Of a stretch of DNA of 49,005 bases, positions 1 to 7,771 are shown one piece after another. The notes beneath the pieces were generated by a model. It had not been told where the DNA came from. It was given only the letters and a program-made list of their open reading frames with translations, and made no database searches. Source of the stretch: an uncultured Chlorobiaceae bacterium (lineage in GTDB: Bacteria > Bacteroidota > Chlorobiia > Chlorobiales > Chlorobiaceae); contig CAIMPI010000029.1 in assembly GCA_903843305.1 (NCBI GenBank), positions 1-49,005 on the forward strand. The letters are read 5' to 3'. The stretch's first letter is position 1, and the number at the start of each line of letters is the position of its first letter. Position numbers and translations under genes: made by a program.

Positions 1-57
1 AGTTTTTTACAAAGCAAACAAAAAGAAAGCAATATTAATGCAAATAATTCTTAAATA

Positions 58-423
58 TCAGTATAGAAAAATATTTCCATATTGTGTATTATTTAGATAT
101 TTTCGAATTTCTAATGGCTTAATAACAATTTTACCACCATATTTAATATAAACAATTGGCCAGCTCCCCTCCTCACATACTAAACACAATTCTTTTATAC
201 TACTTTTCCATGCAACACCAATAATATATGTCCCCCATGAGCACTCAATGACATGATTTTTAAGATCGTTAATTTTATCTGAAGAGGGTATTTTATCAAG
301 TTTATCAATTATTAATTTCTTAATTTCTTCCGAAAAATCAATCTCAACCAACTCCGAATTTTTCTGATCTTTACTCAGATATTCCAATAACTCAACCAAA
401 AATTCAGTCAATATTTTTTCCAT
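58..423 (-). CDS. Hypothetical protein, 121 aa
   Basis: I do not recognise this protein. It is a complete small acidic ORF. The N-terminal half is helical and charged (MEKILTEFLVELLEYL...), and the C-terminal half looks like beta strands with a tryptophan-containing stretch (CSWGTYIIGVAW, then EEGSWPIVYIKYGG). There is no signal peptide or membrane segment. The base composition is more AT-rich than that of the nearby cobalamin genes, which suggests an accessory or transferred gene. The size and fold pattern would suit an immunity or antitoxin-like protein, but that is only a guess. Confidence 0.5.
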   Translation of the reverse strand: MEKILTEFLVELLEYLSKDQKNSELVEIDFSEEIKKLIIDKLDKIPSSDKINDLKNHVIECSWGTYIIGVAWKSSIKELCLVCEEGSWPIVYIKYGGKIVIKPLEIRKYLNNTQYGNIFLY

Positions 424-491
424 TTTTAGTAATTATTGATTACGATCTCAATGCCATTGCTTAATAATACTTTCAATACACCACCGCCGTC

Positions 492-528
492 GGTCACTGA
501 GTAGCGCTAAGCGCGTATCGAAGTGACC
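492..528. repeat. Dispersed palindromic repeat, copy 1
   Basis: The outer arms GGTCACT and AGTGACC enclose a core with GCGC-TAA-GCGC, so the element can fold as a nested hairpin. Related copies lie at about 11173-11220 and 30768-30815, all containing a variant of TCGATACGCGC..GCGCTACTC. It sits between two minus-strand genes and may act as a transcription terminator for the BRO-N gene. Confidence 0.7.
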
Positions 529-582
529 ATCTCGCAAAACCCGCACTTCGGACTCCGTACCCGGCATTTAAGATGAGCATAT

Positions 583-1419
583 TCACTCTTTTCTTTGAGG
601 CAAATTCCCTTCTTCCGAAGGAGGCAGAAAATTCTCACCCGTTATAACCGATTTTCCGGTTTTTGCTTCCAATTCATTCCTTGCATTCTTGGCTACAGTC
701 CCACCTTTTTTACTTGCATTTGCATTCTCGGTCAAACCTTTTGCCTTTCCACTATCTGCAATTTGACGTGTCGAAAGTTCTGCCAATGCCATAAAAATCA
801 ATTCTGCTTCACTCATGTGGTCACGAAGATTCTGACTTTCCAACCCTTTTAATTGTTTATGTTGCTTTACTGTTAAATCAGTCCATTCTTTATGGATGAT
901 GTTGGTAAGCATGGCAAATTCATCCTGTTCTTTTATGCCCGTCTCCTTCCAGTAATCGGTGAGTTTGTTTCGGGTTTCCTGCCCGGTCATTCGTTGCTGA
1001 ATCCATTTTTCGCTTCTGCCTGACTTTTGCCAGTTTTCTCGGGCTTTATCCACACCAAGAGCTGGATTATTCATTTCCTGGATGCGTTCATAACCTACCT
1101 TTGCTAACCATTGCTTGAATGGCTCCGCTTTGGGCGATGGAATGGATTGTATGATTCTGAAAATATCTTTTACGTTACCACCCAATGTCTTACGCTTCTT
1201 GCCATTAGTAAGCATTTCTACCTGGGGACAATTTGTCCCTATGTAGGCGCCTAACTCTGTATCACGCCTTCTCAACTTTTTTAAATAATCTGTAGGATTT
1301 ACTGAATCCGTCAATGCCTCAATAATATCAACAACCGAAAAATACCAGGTTTCAGTGTCTTCATCATAAAAACGTCGTATTTGCTTATTCTCAAATACTG
1401 CTAATGACTTATTTTCCAT
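583..1419 (-). CDS. BRO-N domain protein (phage antirepressor / DinD-like)
   Basis: The N-terminal ~110 residues match the Bro-N fold: FENKQIRRFYDEDTETWYFS, then VVDIIEALTDSVNPTDYLKKLRRRD. This DNA-binding domain is typical of prophage antirepressors. The C-terminal half (GIKEQDEFAMLTNIIHKEW..., then KGGTVAKNARNELEAKTGK) resembles the tail of DinD-type DNA-damage-inducible proteins. The length of 278 aa is usual for the family. No other phage genes are nearby, so it is either a lone mobile remnant or a domesticated regulator. A perfect 8+1+8 bp palindrome lies about 95 bp upstream and could be its operator. Family assignment is fairly secure; the cellular role is unknown. Confidence 0.75.
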   Translation of the reverse strand: MENKSLAVFENKQIRRFYDEDTETWYFSVVDIIEALTDSVNPTDYLKKLRRRDTELGAYIGTNCPQVEMLTNGKKRKTLGGNVKDIFRIIQSIPSPKAEPFKQWLAKVGYERIQEMNNPALGVDKARENWQKSGRSEKWIQQRMTGQETRNKLTDYWKETGIKEQDEFAMLTNIIHKEWTDLTVKQHKQLKGLESQNLRDHMSEAELIFMALAELSTRQIADSGKAKGLTENANASKKGGTVAKNARNELEAKTGKSVITGENFLPPSEEGNLPQRKE

Positions 1420-1513
1420 CGCGATAGATTCAATAATGAATGAAATATTGCACGGCAGTAAGATACATATTTATCACATCATTCGATGTATTTATTCTTC
1501 TCATTATTTTAAT

Positions 1514-1530
1514 GGTTACAGACTGTAACC
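1514..1530. promoter_or_regulatory. Palindrome upstream of the BRO-N gene (possible operator)
   Basis: GGTTACAG-A-CTGTAACC is a perfect inverted repeat of 8-bp arms around one central base. It lies about 95 bp upstream of the minus-strand BRO-N start at 1419 and just downstream of cbiB. It could be an operator or part of a hairpin; the sequence alone does not decide. Confidence 0.35.
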
Positions 1531-1595
1531 GATTCAACCATTGTAATTTTCAGTAAACCACTTGTAGTGGCGCCGTTCTCTTATCTATTGTATTT

Positions 1596-2552
1596 TCATA
1601 TTATTGGTTGCAGAAGCAACCTGCCACCCACCCCAAGAGCAAGAAACAACACTGCCGTCATCCGCATCAGCCTTACACTCTGCTGGATCGTAAGCGACGA
1701 ACACTCCCCCGCTCTGACACCAAGCAAGGGGGAATTATGGAACTCCCCACCGTAACTTCTGCCACCGCCAAAGGTGACTCCAAGCGCACCGGCATAAGCG
1801 CATTCGGGATATCCGGCGTTGGGACTTGCGTGAAGTCTTGCGCCCTGACGAATGGCTCGAAAGATATCATAAACCCGGAGTTTACTGATCGCCGCCGCCA
1901 GTGCGATTACGAGAACCGTCACTCTTGCTGGCAGATAGTTGGCAAGATCGTCAAGCTTGGCCGCAGCCCAGCCAAACTCAAGATAGCGTTCATTTTTATA
2001 GCCGAAGGTTGAGTCAAGGGTATTGATCGCCTTGTAGGCAAAGGCGCCGACCGGGCCGAAGAGCAGCGCATAGAAGAGAGGTGCAGTGACACCATCAACG
2101 CTGTTCTCTGCAACACTTTCGGTGGCGGCAAGTGCGATGCCGCTGGCAGTCAAGGCCGCAGTATCGCGACCAACAATAAAGGAGACCTTCTGGCGCGCCA
2201 GCTCAATATCGTCGGCATCAAGGGCTTTCCTTACCGCTTCGGCATGATCGCCAAGATCCTTAACGGCAAAGCAACTGTACATAATATAGATAGCCACGGC
2301 CATGCCTGCCACAGGATGCACTGTCGTCGCCAATGCAACGAGCAACCCGGCAATCCCCGCAGAGCCTCCGACAACAACCAGAACGGCCAGAATACCTGCC
2401 AGCCGAAGAGGTAGAGCAGTACGCCTCAGCAACGACTCGGTCTGCAACGCAAACCATCCAATGCTCCTGACCGGATGGGGCATCCAGCGTGGATCGCCGA
2501 AGATGAGGTCAAGCACAAATGAGGCAAGAAGAAGAAACTCAGGAGTAAGCAT
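1596..2552 (-). CDS. cbiB: Adenosylcobinamide-phosphate synthase CbiB (CobD of aerobic nomenclature)
   Basis: Integral membrane enzyme that joins aminopropanol phosphate (or aminopropanol) to adenosylcobyric acid to give adenosylcobinamide (phosphate). The family signature is clear: LDLIFGDPRWMPHPVRSIG near the N terminus, a central DGVTAPLFYALLFGPVGAFAYKAINTLDS block, and NAGYPECAYAGALGVTFGGG near the C terminus. The length of 318 aa is normal, with several hydrophobic segments. It is the last minus-strand gene of the cobalamin set but is cut off from cobD, cobQ and bluB by the Rpn-flanked carboxyltransferase island. The Rpn stop codon lies only 27 bp upstream of its ATG, and I see no good ribosome binding site there, so its native promoter may be lost or replaced. 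Confidence 0.93.
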   Translation of the reverse strand: MLTPEFLLLASFVLDLIFGDPRWMPHPVRSIGWFALQTESLLRRTALPLRLAGILAVLVVVGGSAGIAGLLVALATTVHPVAGMAVAIYIMYSCFAVKDLGDHAEAVRKALDADDIELARQKVSFIVGRDTAALTASGIALAATESVAENSVDGVTAPLFYALLFGPVGAFAYKAINTLDSTFGYKNERYLEFGWAAAKLDDLANYLPARVTVLVIALAAAISKLRVYDIFRAIRQGARLHASPNAGYPECAYAGALGVTFGGGRSYGGEFHNSPLLGVRAGECSSLTIQQSVRLMRMTAVLFLALGVGGRLLLQPII

Positions 2553-2575
2553 AAATCAGAGGATATAAAAACATG

Positions 2576-3548
2576 CCATTCACAGGCCTTCTACAACCGC
2601 AAACGACAAACCAGTACAATTTGAAATTGTTTCGATGTCAAAACCTGCATCTTCAAGCCTTTTTGCAACATCCAATGCTTTTTGCTGAATACCCTCTGCC
2701 TTTCCTTCAGCTTTACCATCCGCTTTACCCTCATCATAAGCGGTATCAACAACATTCTTCAGGTCTCGATAAATCTTGAGACTCTCTTCATAAGCCTCTG
2801 CCTCAACACTCGAATACCGGGCAATTTCAGCAAGCTCAAATACTTTGAGGAAAACCTTCTCCTGAAGACGATCCGGACGATTGGTGAGTTCCGGTAAATG
2901 CCGAAGGAGAAAGCACCATTTGTCGAAGTCTGTTGAAAGCTCATCAATCGTTTTAGTGAACTTGGGAAGCTCAAGGTAAATAAACGTCAGCTTATCATAG
3001 AACACGGCGCCCGTTGAACGATCTATCAACTTTACCTCGTGGTGAACAACGTTGTTGTCGACTTTATCCTCATCAAACACGAAATCAAGAATTCCGACCA
3101 TATACACCGCCTTCAGGCAGAAATTCCATGAACCGCTCTGAGCCTGCTGTTGAATCGGAAACGTGGCATAGAATATCGAGCGGTCTTTGAAATAGTTCTG
3201 CTTCGCCCGCTGCATCTCAACAATAAATTTTTCGCCTTTCTCGTTTTCGCAGTAAAGATCGAAAATTGCCCGGCGATCGTACTCACTGCGCCCAACCTGT
3301 TCATTGGGCAAAAATGAAAGATCTGCAACTATTCCCGCCTCGGCAGGCAGCAGAGTGTTCAGAAACGCTATCAGCAGGTCTTTGTTTACCTCTGAACCAA
3401 AGATCTTCTTGAAACCAAAGTCAGTGAAAGGGTTTATGTATCGATCTTTTAAAAGCATGCTTGGCAGATAAAATGAATTATCACTCTTTTTTTGCATTTG
3501 TATGTAAAATAAAACTTTCTGACTGAAATACATACAGGCTTCAGCATT
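2576..3548. repeat. Direct repeat A (Rpn gene plus flank), copy 1
   Basis: This stretch is closely similar to 7772-8735 in the same orientation. Similarity covers the whole Rpn-like gene and also about 70 bp upstream of its start (AAACTTTCTGACTGAAATAC in both), so the duplicated unit is larger than the coding sequence. The two copies bracket the carboxyltransferase operon. Confidence 0.85.
2580..3458 (-). CDS. Rpn family recombination-promoting nuclease / PD-(D/E)XK transposase-like, copy 1
   Basis: Predicted PD-(D/E)XK DNA endonuclease of the Rpn/transposase_31-like families. The start is set at MLLKDRYINPFTDFGFKKIF because both other copies in the window begin there; an upstream in-frame ATG would add 25 unlikely residues. 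The conserved N-terminal FTDFGFKKIFG box is present, and the putative active site is D67 (AIFDLYC) with E81-x-Q83 (IVEMQ). The C terminus carries a low-complexity GKADGKAEGKAEG linker followed by a short helical region. The gene lies immediately upstream of cbiB on the same strand. Homologues promote recA-independent recombination in E. coli; whether this one moves DNA is unknown. Confidence 0.88.
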   Translation of the reverse strand: MLLKDRYINPFTDFGFKKIFGSEVNKDLLIAFLNTLLPAEAGIVADLSFLPNEQVGRSEYDRRAIFDLYCENEKGEKFIVEMQRAKQNYFKDRSIFYATFPIQQQAQSGSWNFCLKAVYMVGILDFVFDEDKVDNNVVHHEVKLIDRSTGAVFYDKLTFIYLELPKFTKTIDELSTDFDKWCFLLRHLPELTNRPDRLQEKVFLKVFELAEIARYSSVEAEAYEESLKIYRDLKNVVDTAYDEGKADGKAEGKAEGIQQKALDVAKRLEDAGFDIETISNCTGLSFAVVEGL

Positions 3549-3574
3549 CTCAAAACCATTTTCTATCGGAGGAT

Positions 3575-3892
3575 ATGAAAAACATGTCTTGGTATTTACC
3601 TACTGGGAAACAGAGCCGAAAGATAAACAGGAAATCCCTGAACCGTTATCTTTATAAGCCGATAAACGGGATAAGATTTGAGCACAGCCCAACATCAGCC
3701 ATGCGTGAAATCGCGGAAAAAAATAAAATAGAATACATTATTCTCATCCTGATTCATTAAATTCGCAAATTAAATGACCTTGATTTGTCAGCGCCTGAAA
3801 AATCAGGAGTTACCGGTAAAGTTAACGTCGATTTTACAGAATTTTTAAATAAACTCCTGAATACGCAATGGTTGGATCTATCTGATTTATAA
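3575..3892 (+). pseudogene. Possible gene remnant with an in-frame stop
   Basis: A plus-strand frame runs from an ATG at 3575 to a TAA at 3758-3760, then continues in the same frame with protein-like sequence (IRKLNDLDLSAPEKSG..., ending NTQWLDLSDL) to a TAA at 3890. It looks like the broken C-terminal part of a gene that stood here before the Rpn copy arrived. I do not recognise the family. It may equally be chance ORFs in an otherwise empty 490-bp gap between the Rpn gene and the carboxyltransferase operon. Confidence 0.25.
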
Positions 3893-3953
3893 GGTAGAGC
3901 CACCTTGTTTCCGGCACAAAGAAATTATTGAACATCTAACATCATAAAATAGA

Positions 3954-5459
3954 GTGACCACAAATAGAATTATTGATATTACCGAGCTTGCCCTCCGGGA
4001 TGCTCACCAGAGCCTGATTGCCACCAGGCTTGGAATAGAAGATATGACCGGAGCATGCAGAGACCTCGACGAGGCTGGCTACTGGTCAATTGAGTGCTGG
4101 GGTGGCGCTACTTACGACGCATGCATCCGCTTTCTGAACGAGGATCCGTGGGAGCGGTTACGCACATTCAAGAGGCTTATGCCAAAAACCCCGCTGCAGA
4201 TGCTGTTGCGCGGCCAGAATCTTCTGGGGTATCGCCACTACCAGGATGAGGTGGTGGAGCGCTTCTGCAACAAATCGGCAGAAAACGGCATGGACGTCTT
4301 CCGTATTTTTGATGCACTCAATGATCTGCGAAATATAGAGACCTCAGTTCGAGCGGTCAAAAAGGCGGGTGGGCACGCTCAGGGCACGATCTGCTACACC
4401 GTCAGCCCCATTCACACTACGGCTCTCTTTGTTGACCAGGCGAAAAGATTGCAGGATATGGGTGTAGATTCACTCTGCATCAAGGACATGGCGGCTCTCA
4501 TCAAGCCTCAGGCCGCTTATGATATCGTAAAAGGGATAAAAGAGGCCTGCGGCAATGATCTGCGGGTTCATATCCATGCCCATGCCACAACAGGTGTGAC
4601 GCTGGTAAGCCTGATGAAGGCTGTTGAAGCTGGTGTGGATTGCGTCGATACCGCAATCAGTTCCATGAGTCTGGGGCCGGGACACAACCCGACGGAAAGC
4701 TTCATCGAAATGCTGGAAGGCACAGGTTACACCACCCGTGTCGATCTTGAAAAAGTTTATAAGGTTAAGAATCACTTCATGAAGATGCTTGGCCGATACA
4801 GCGAGTTCCTCTCCCAGGTTACCGGCGTAGAGACTGAGATCTTCAAGAGCCAGATTCCAGGCGGCATGCTCTCGAACATGGAGAGCCAGCTCAAGCAACA
4901 GGGCGCTGGCGATCGTATGAAAGAGGTACTGGAAGAGATCCCCCGTGTTCGCAAGGATACCGGTTATGTCCCCCTTGTCACACCAAGCAGCCAGATTGTA
5001 GGTACTCAGGCAGTTCTGAATGTGCTCATGGGAAGATACAAGGTTCTGACCGGCGAATTCGCTGACCTCATGCTTGGATACTACGGTTCCGTATCAGGTG
5101 AGAAAAATCCCGATGTGGTGAAAATGGCACAAGAACATGCCCACAAGAAACCGATCCATTGCCGACCGGCAAATCTCCTGAAACCTGAATGGGACAAACT
5201 CCGCCGGGAGGCCCTTGCCCTGACCGGATGCAACGGTACTGATGAAGATGTACTGACTTATGCCATGTTCCCGCAGGTTGCGCCCAAGTTTTTTGCTGAA
5301 CGTCATGAAGGGCCTCGCAACCTTGGACGGAACCCTGAGACTGGAGAGTCGGAAACTCAACCTGCAGAAGGCCATCAGGGTGCGATCACTGGCCCCATCA
5401 CCTACTCCGTGACCCTGAGCGGTCGGCAGCATAAGGTGACGGTAACGCCATACCAGTAA
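3954..5459 (+). CDS. Carboxyltransferase subunit, OadA / transcarboxylase 5S type
   Basis: Moves CO2 between carboxybiotin and pyruvate/oxaloacetate in a TIM barrel with a metal centre. The active-site set is intact: D16 in ALRDAHQS, the carbamylatable lysine K177 in CIKDMA, and H208 and H210 in HIHAHATTG. These sit at a constant offset of 7 from the D23/K184/H215/H217 numbering I recall for Propionibacterium 5S. The length of 501 aa covers barrel plus C-terminal domain but no biotin domain; that is a separate gene (7273-7668). Translation starts at GTG. It is the first gene of a four-gene operon. With the 12S-like neighbour it suggests a methylmalonyl-CoA carboxyltransferase (methylmalonyl-CoA + pyruvate to propionyl-CoA + oxaloacetate). 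Oxaloacetate decarboxylase is the alternative, but no OadB membrane subunit is present. Confidence 0.92.
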   Translation: MTTNRIIDITELALRDAHQSLIATRLGIEDMTGACRDLDEAGYWSIECWGGATYDACIRFLNEDPWERLRTFKRLMPKTPLQMLLRGQNLLGYRHYQDEVVERFCNKSAENGMDVFRIFDALNDLRNIETSVRAVKKAGGHAQGTICYTVSPIHTTALFVDQAKRLQDMGVDSLCIKDMAALIKPQAAYDIVKGIKEACGNDLRVHIHAHATTGVTLVSLMKAVEAGVDCVDTAISSMSLGPGHNPTESFIEMLEGTGYTTRVDLEKVYKVKNHFMKMLGRYSEFLSQVTGVETEIFKSQIPGGMLSNMESQLKQQGAGDRMKEVLEEIPRVRKDTGYVPLVTPSSQIVGTQAVLNVLMGRYKVLTGEFADLMLGYYGSVSGEKNPDVVKMAQEHAHKKPIHCRPANLLKPEWDKLRREALALTGCNGTDEDVLTYAMFPQVAPKFFAERHEGPRNLGRNPETGESETQPAEGHQGAITGPITYSVTLSGRQHKVTVTPYQ

Positions 5460-5496
5460 TTATAAATATTGATAATAAGTGCATAGTCAGGATACC

Positions 5497-7041
5497 ATGA
5501 ATATTGATGAGATAATACAGGATCTTAACCAACGAAAAGAGACGCTACAATTGGGTGGCGGGCAGGAGAGGCTCGACCGCCAGCACGAGGCAGGCAGTCT
5601 CAGCGCACGTGAACGCATCAGCGCCCTCCTCGATCAGGACAGTTTTCAGGAAACGGGACTTTTTGCTAAACACCGCTGCACCAACTTTGGCATGACGGAC
5701 AAGGAAATGCCTGCCGATGGCGTTGTCACCGGAGCTGGAAGCATCAACGGCAGGCTGGTGCATGTCGCCAGCCAGGACTTCACCGTGGTCGGTGGATCGG
5801 CCGGTGAAGCCCACTGCACCAAAATCGTGCAGATGATGCAATCATCGCTGAAGACCGGCTCACCCTTTGTCATGATCAACGACTCCGGCGGCGCTCGTAT
5901 TCAGGAAGGTATCGACAGCCTCTCCGGCTACGGAAAGGTCTTCTACAACAACGTCATGCTCTCTGGAGTTGTTCCGCAGGTCTCCATCATCTGCGGCCCT
6001 TGTGCCGGTGGCGCTGCCTACAGTCCGGCTTTGACCGATTTCATCATCCAGACCAGAGCGGCACGGATGTTCATAACCGGCCCATCGGTTATCAAGGCCG
6101 TAACCGGCGAAGTGGTTACCGCCGAAGATCTGGGAGGGCCGATAGCACAGATGAATAACTCCGGGGTCGTTCACTTCATCGCTGAGGATGATCTGGACGC
6201 TATCGCCATCTGCAAACGCCTGCTCTCATTTCTCCCTTCCAACAATCTGGAAGACTCACCCCAGGGAGAGGCGGAAGAGGTTATCATTCCTAACAAACGT
6301 CTGAACTCAATCATCCCTCTGGACCCGAAACAACGATACGATATTCGAGAGGTGATCGGCAATATCATTGACAACGCCGATTTCATGGAGGTGCAATCCT
6401 CCTTTGCCCCCAACATTGTCATAGGGTTTGCCCGGCTTCAGGGACGCGCAGTAGGGATCGTTGCCAACCAGCCCAATGTTCTGGCTGGCGTGCTTGATAT
6501 CAACGCATCGGACAAGGCCGCCCGCTTTATCCGATTCTGCAATGCCTTCAACATACCGCTGATCACCTTTGTCGATGTTCCAGGTTTTCTGCCCGGCGTC
6601 GAGCAGGAGTATGGCGGAATTATCCGGCATGGCGCCAAGATGCTCTTCGCTTACGCCGCCGCTACGGTACCAAAAATCACGGTGGTTCTCCGCAAAGCTT
6701 ATGGCGGCGCCTATCTGGCCATGTGCAGCAAGGATCTTGATGCCGACAGAGTCGTCTCCTGGCCTTCTGCAGAAATCGCCGTCATGGGCGCTGATGGAGC
6801 CGTAGACGTTATTTTCAGGAACGAAATCAAGAATGCAGACGATCCCTTAGAGCGGCGCCAGGAACTGGTCAAAGAGTACCGCGAAACCTTTGCGACCCCT
6901 TATGCTGCAGCAGCACACTTTCAGGTGGATGACATCATCGAACCCGCTGAAACGCGCCGCTATCTTGCCATGTCACTCGATTTTCTCCATTCCAAACGCG
7001 AATTCAGGCCCCAGAAGAAACATGGCCTGATTCCACTTTAA
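5497..7041 (+). CDS. mmdA: Acyl-CoA carboxyltransferase subunit, MmdA/PccB / transcarboxylase 12S type
   Basis: Crotonase-fold carboxyltransferase acting on propionyl-CoA/methylmalonyl-CoA. Both halves of the tandem domain are present, with oxyanion-hole motifs NDSGGARIQEG in the N half and KAYGGAYLAMCSKD in the C half. The first part (QERLDRQHEAGSLSARERI) is classical for PccB/MmdA. I prefer the ATG at 5497, with AGGA a few bases before it, over an in-frame GTG at 5479 that would add six residues. The length of 514 aa is usual. It lies 37 bp downstream of the 5S-like gene and is followed 10 bp later by the small-subunit gene. Whether it serves a transcarboxylase, a decarboxylase or a carboxylase depends on partners; no biotin carboxylase gene is in the window. 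Confidence 0.92.
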   Translation: MNIDEIIQDLNQRKETLQLGGGQERLDRQHEAGSLSARERISALLDQDSFQETGLFAKHRCTNFGMTDKEMPADGVVTGAGSINGRLVHVASQDFTVVGGSAGEAHCTKIVQMMQSSLKTGSPFVMINDSGGARIQEGIDSLSGYGKVFYNNVMLSGVVPQVSIICGPCAGGAAYSPALTDFIIQTRAARMFITGPSVIKAVTGEVVTAEDLGGPIAQMNNSGVVHFIAEDDLDAIAICKRLLSFLPSNNLEDSPQGEAEEVIIPNKRLNSIIPLDPKQRYDIREVIGNIIDNADFMEVQSSFAPNIVIGFARLQGRAVGIVANQPNVLAGVLDINASDKAARFIRFCNAFNIPLITFVDVPGFLPGVEQEYGGIIRHGAKMLFAYAAATVPKITVVLRKAYGGAYLAMCSKDLDADRVVSWPSAEIAVMGADGAVDVIFRNEIKNADDPLERRQELVKEYRETFATPYAAAAHFQVDDIIEPAETRRYLAMSLDFLHSKREFRPQKKHGLIPL

Positions 7042-7051
7042 CTCTATTCCA

Positions 7052-7261
7052 ATGGAAGCAACTATCTCCGAGCCCATAAACAGTGAATCGAATATAACAC
7101 CGGAACTGCTGATCATCATGTCGTCCGCCATCGCGGCCTACCTGGGAAAGAACGTCCGGATTCGCAGGGCTCGTTTCATCAGCAACCAGGGGCCAAGCTC
7201 CTGGTCTCAACAGGGGCGTGTCTCCATCCAGTCATCCCATACCTTCAGCACCACTAAATAA
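7052..7261 (+). CDS. Small subunit of acyl-CoA carboxylase/decarboxylase (OadG C-terminal / epsilon-like), 69 aa
   Basis: A short ORF in the operon with the signature of small subunits found beside MmdA/PccB genes: a hydrophobic helix ELLIIMSSAIAAYLGKNV followed by a basic strand RIRRARFI. The same pattern occurs at the C terminus of OadG/MmdD. Such peptides tether the biotin carrier or stabilise the complex. The ATG lies 10 bp after the 12S stop and the stop lies 11 bp before the biotin-carrier GTG, so it is clearly operonic. The C terminus is polar and of no recognised type. Such a short gene is easily missed in annotation. Confidence 0.7.
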   Translation: MEATISEPINSESNITPELLIIMSSAIAAYLGKNVRIRRARFISNQGPSSWSQQGRVSIQSSHTFSTTK

Positions 7262-7272
7262 GGAATACTACC

Positions 7273-7668
7273 GTGCAGTTGATTTTAACCATAGATGGAA
7301 AAAAATATATAGTCGACGTGGATGTTCTCGAAGGGGAAGAGATCCGTACACCGGACTCCTTCCAGGAGCTGACCTCCACCATTCAGTCGAAGCAGGTCAT
7401 CACTCCCTCCCCTCAACCTCTCGCAGTGCAGCCCGTTGCGGACGGTTTGCCAGACGAAAAGGTCTGCCGGAGTCCCATTGCCGGAATTGTACAGCGGGTT
7501 AATGTCCAAGTGGGGCAGAAACTCCAGGTAGACGACCTGCTGGTCGTGCTGGAGGCCATGAAGATGGAGACAAATATTACCGCCCATACGGCCGGTACCG
7601 TGAAAAAGATCATGGCATCACAGGGAGAGGCCGTAAAAAGCGGCCAAGCTCTGATAGAATTCGTGTAA
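7273..7668 (+). CDS. Biotin carboxyl carrier protein (transcarboxylase 1.3S type)
   Basis: Carries the biotin that shuttles CO2 between the 5S- and 12S-like active sites. The C-terminal ~70 residues form a biotinyl/lipoyl domain with the canonical EAMKM motif, lysine K97 being the biotinylation site. The preceding CRSPIAGIVQRVNVQVGQ and following TAGTVKKIMASQGEAVKSG are typical hammerhead strands. The first ~20 residues (MQLILTIDGKKYIVDVDVLE) match the 1.3S/OadA start, followed by a proline-containing linker. The length of 131 aa is close to the 123 aa of Propionibacterium 1.3S. The start is GTG at 7273. It is the last gene of the operon; a stem-loop follows at about 7730. Confidence 0.92.
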   Translation: MQLILTIDGKKYIVDVDVLEGEEIRTPDSFQELTSTIQSKQVITPSPQPLAVQPVADGLPDEKVCRSPIAGIVQRVNVQVGQKLQVDDLLVVLEAMKMETNITAHTAGTVKKIMASQGEAVKSGQALIEFV

Positions 7669-7720
7669 GAAACATTGTGTCGAGCGGATCTGCGCTGTTG
7701 GTTCCATCTGGCAGGAGCAT

Positions 7721-7755
7721 GTACCCGGGAACGCCGAGCCCCAGCTCGGCATGAA
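7721..7755. repeat. Dispersed CCCGGGAACGCC repeat, copy 1, with hairpin
   Basis: Contains CCCGGGAACGCC followed by the stem CCGAGC-CCCA-GCTCGG. An inverted relative occurs at about 45030-45060 (GCCTGGCGTTCCCGGG). It lies downstream of the biotin-carrier gene and may end its transcript; there is no strong T tract. Confidence 0.6.
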
Positions 7756-7771
7756 AGGAGGAGAAGGTGCC

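Noticed and set aside
595-852. Plus-strand ORF opposite the BRO-N gene
   Set aside because: Lies entirely within the better-supported minus-strand gene and has a Cys/Phe-rich composition typical of antisense shadows.
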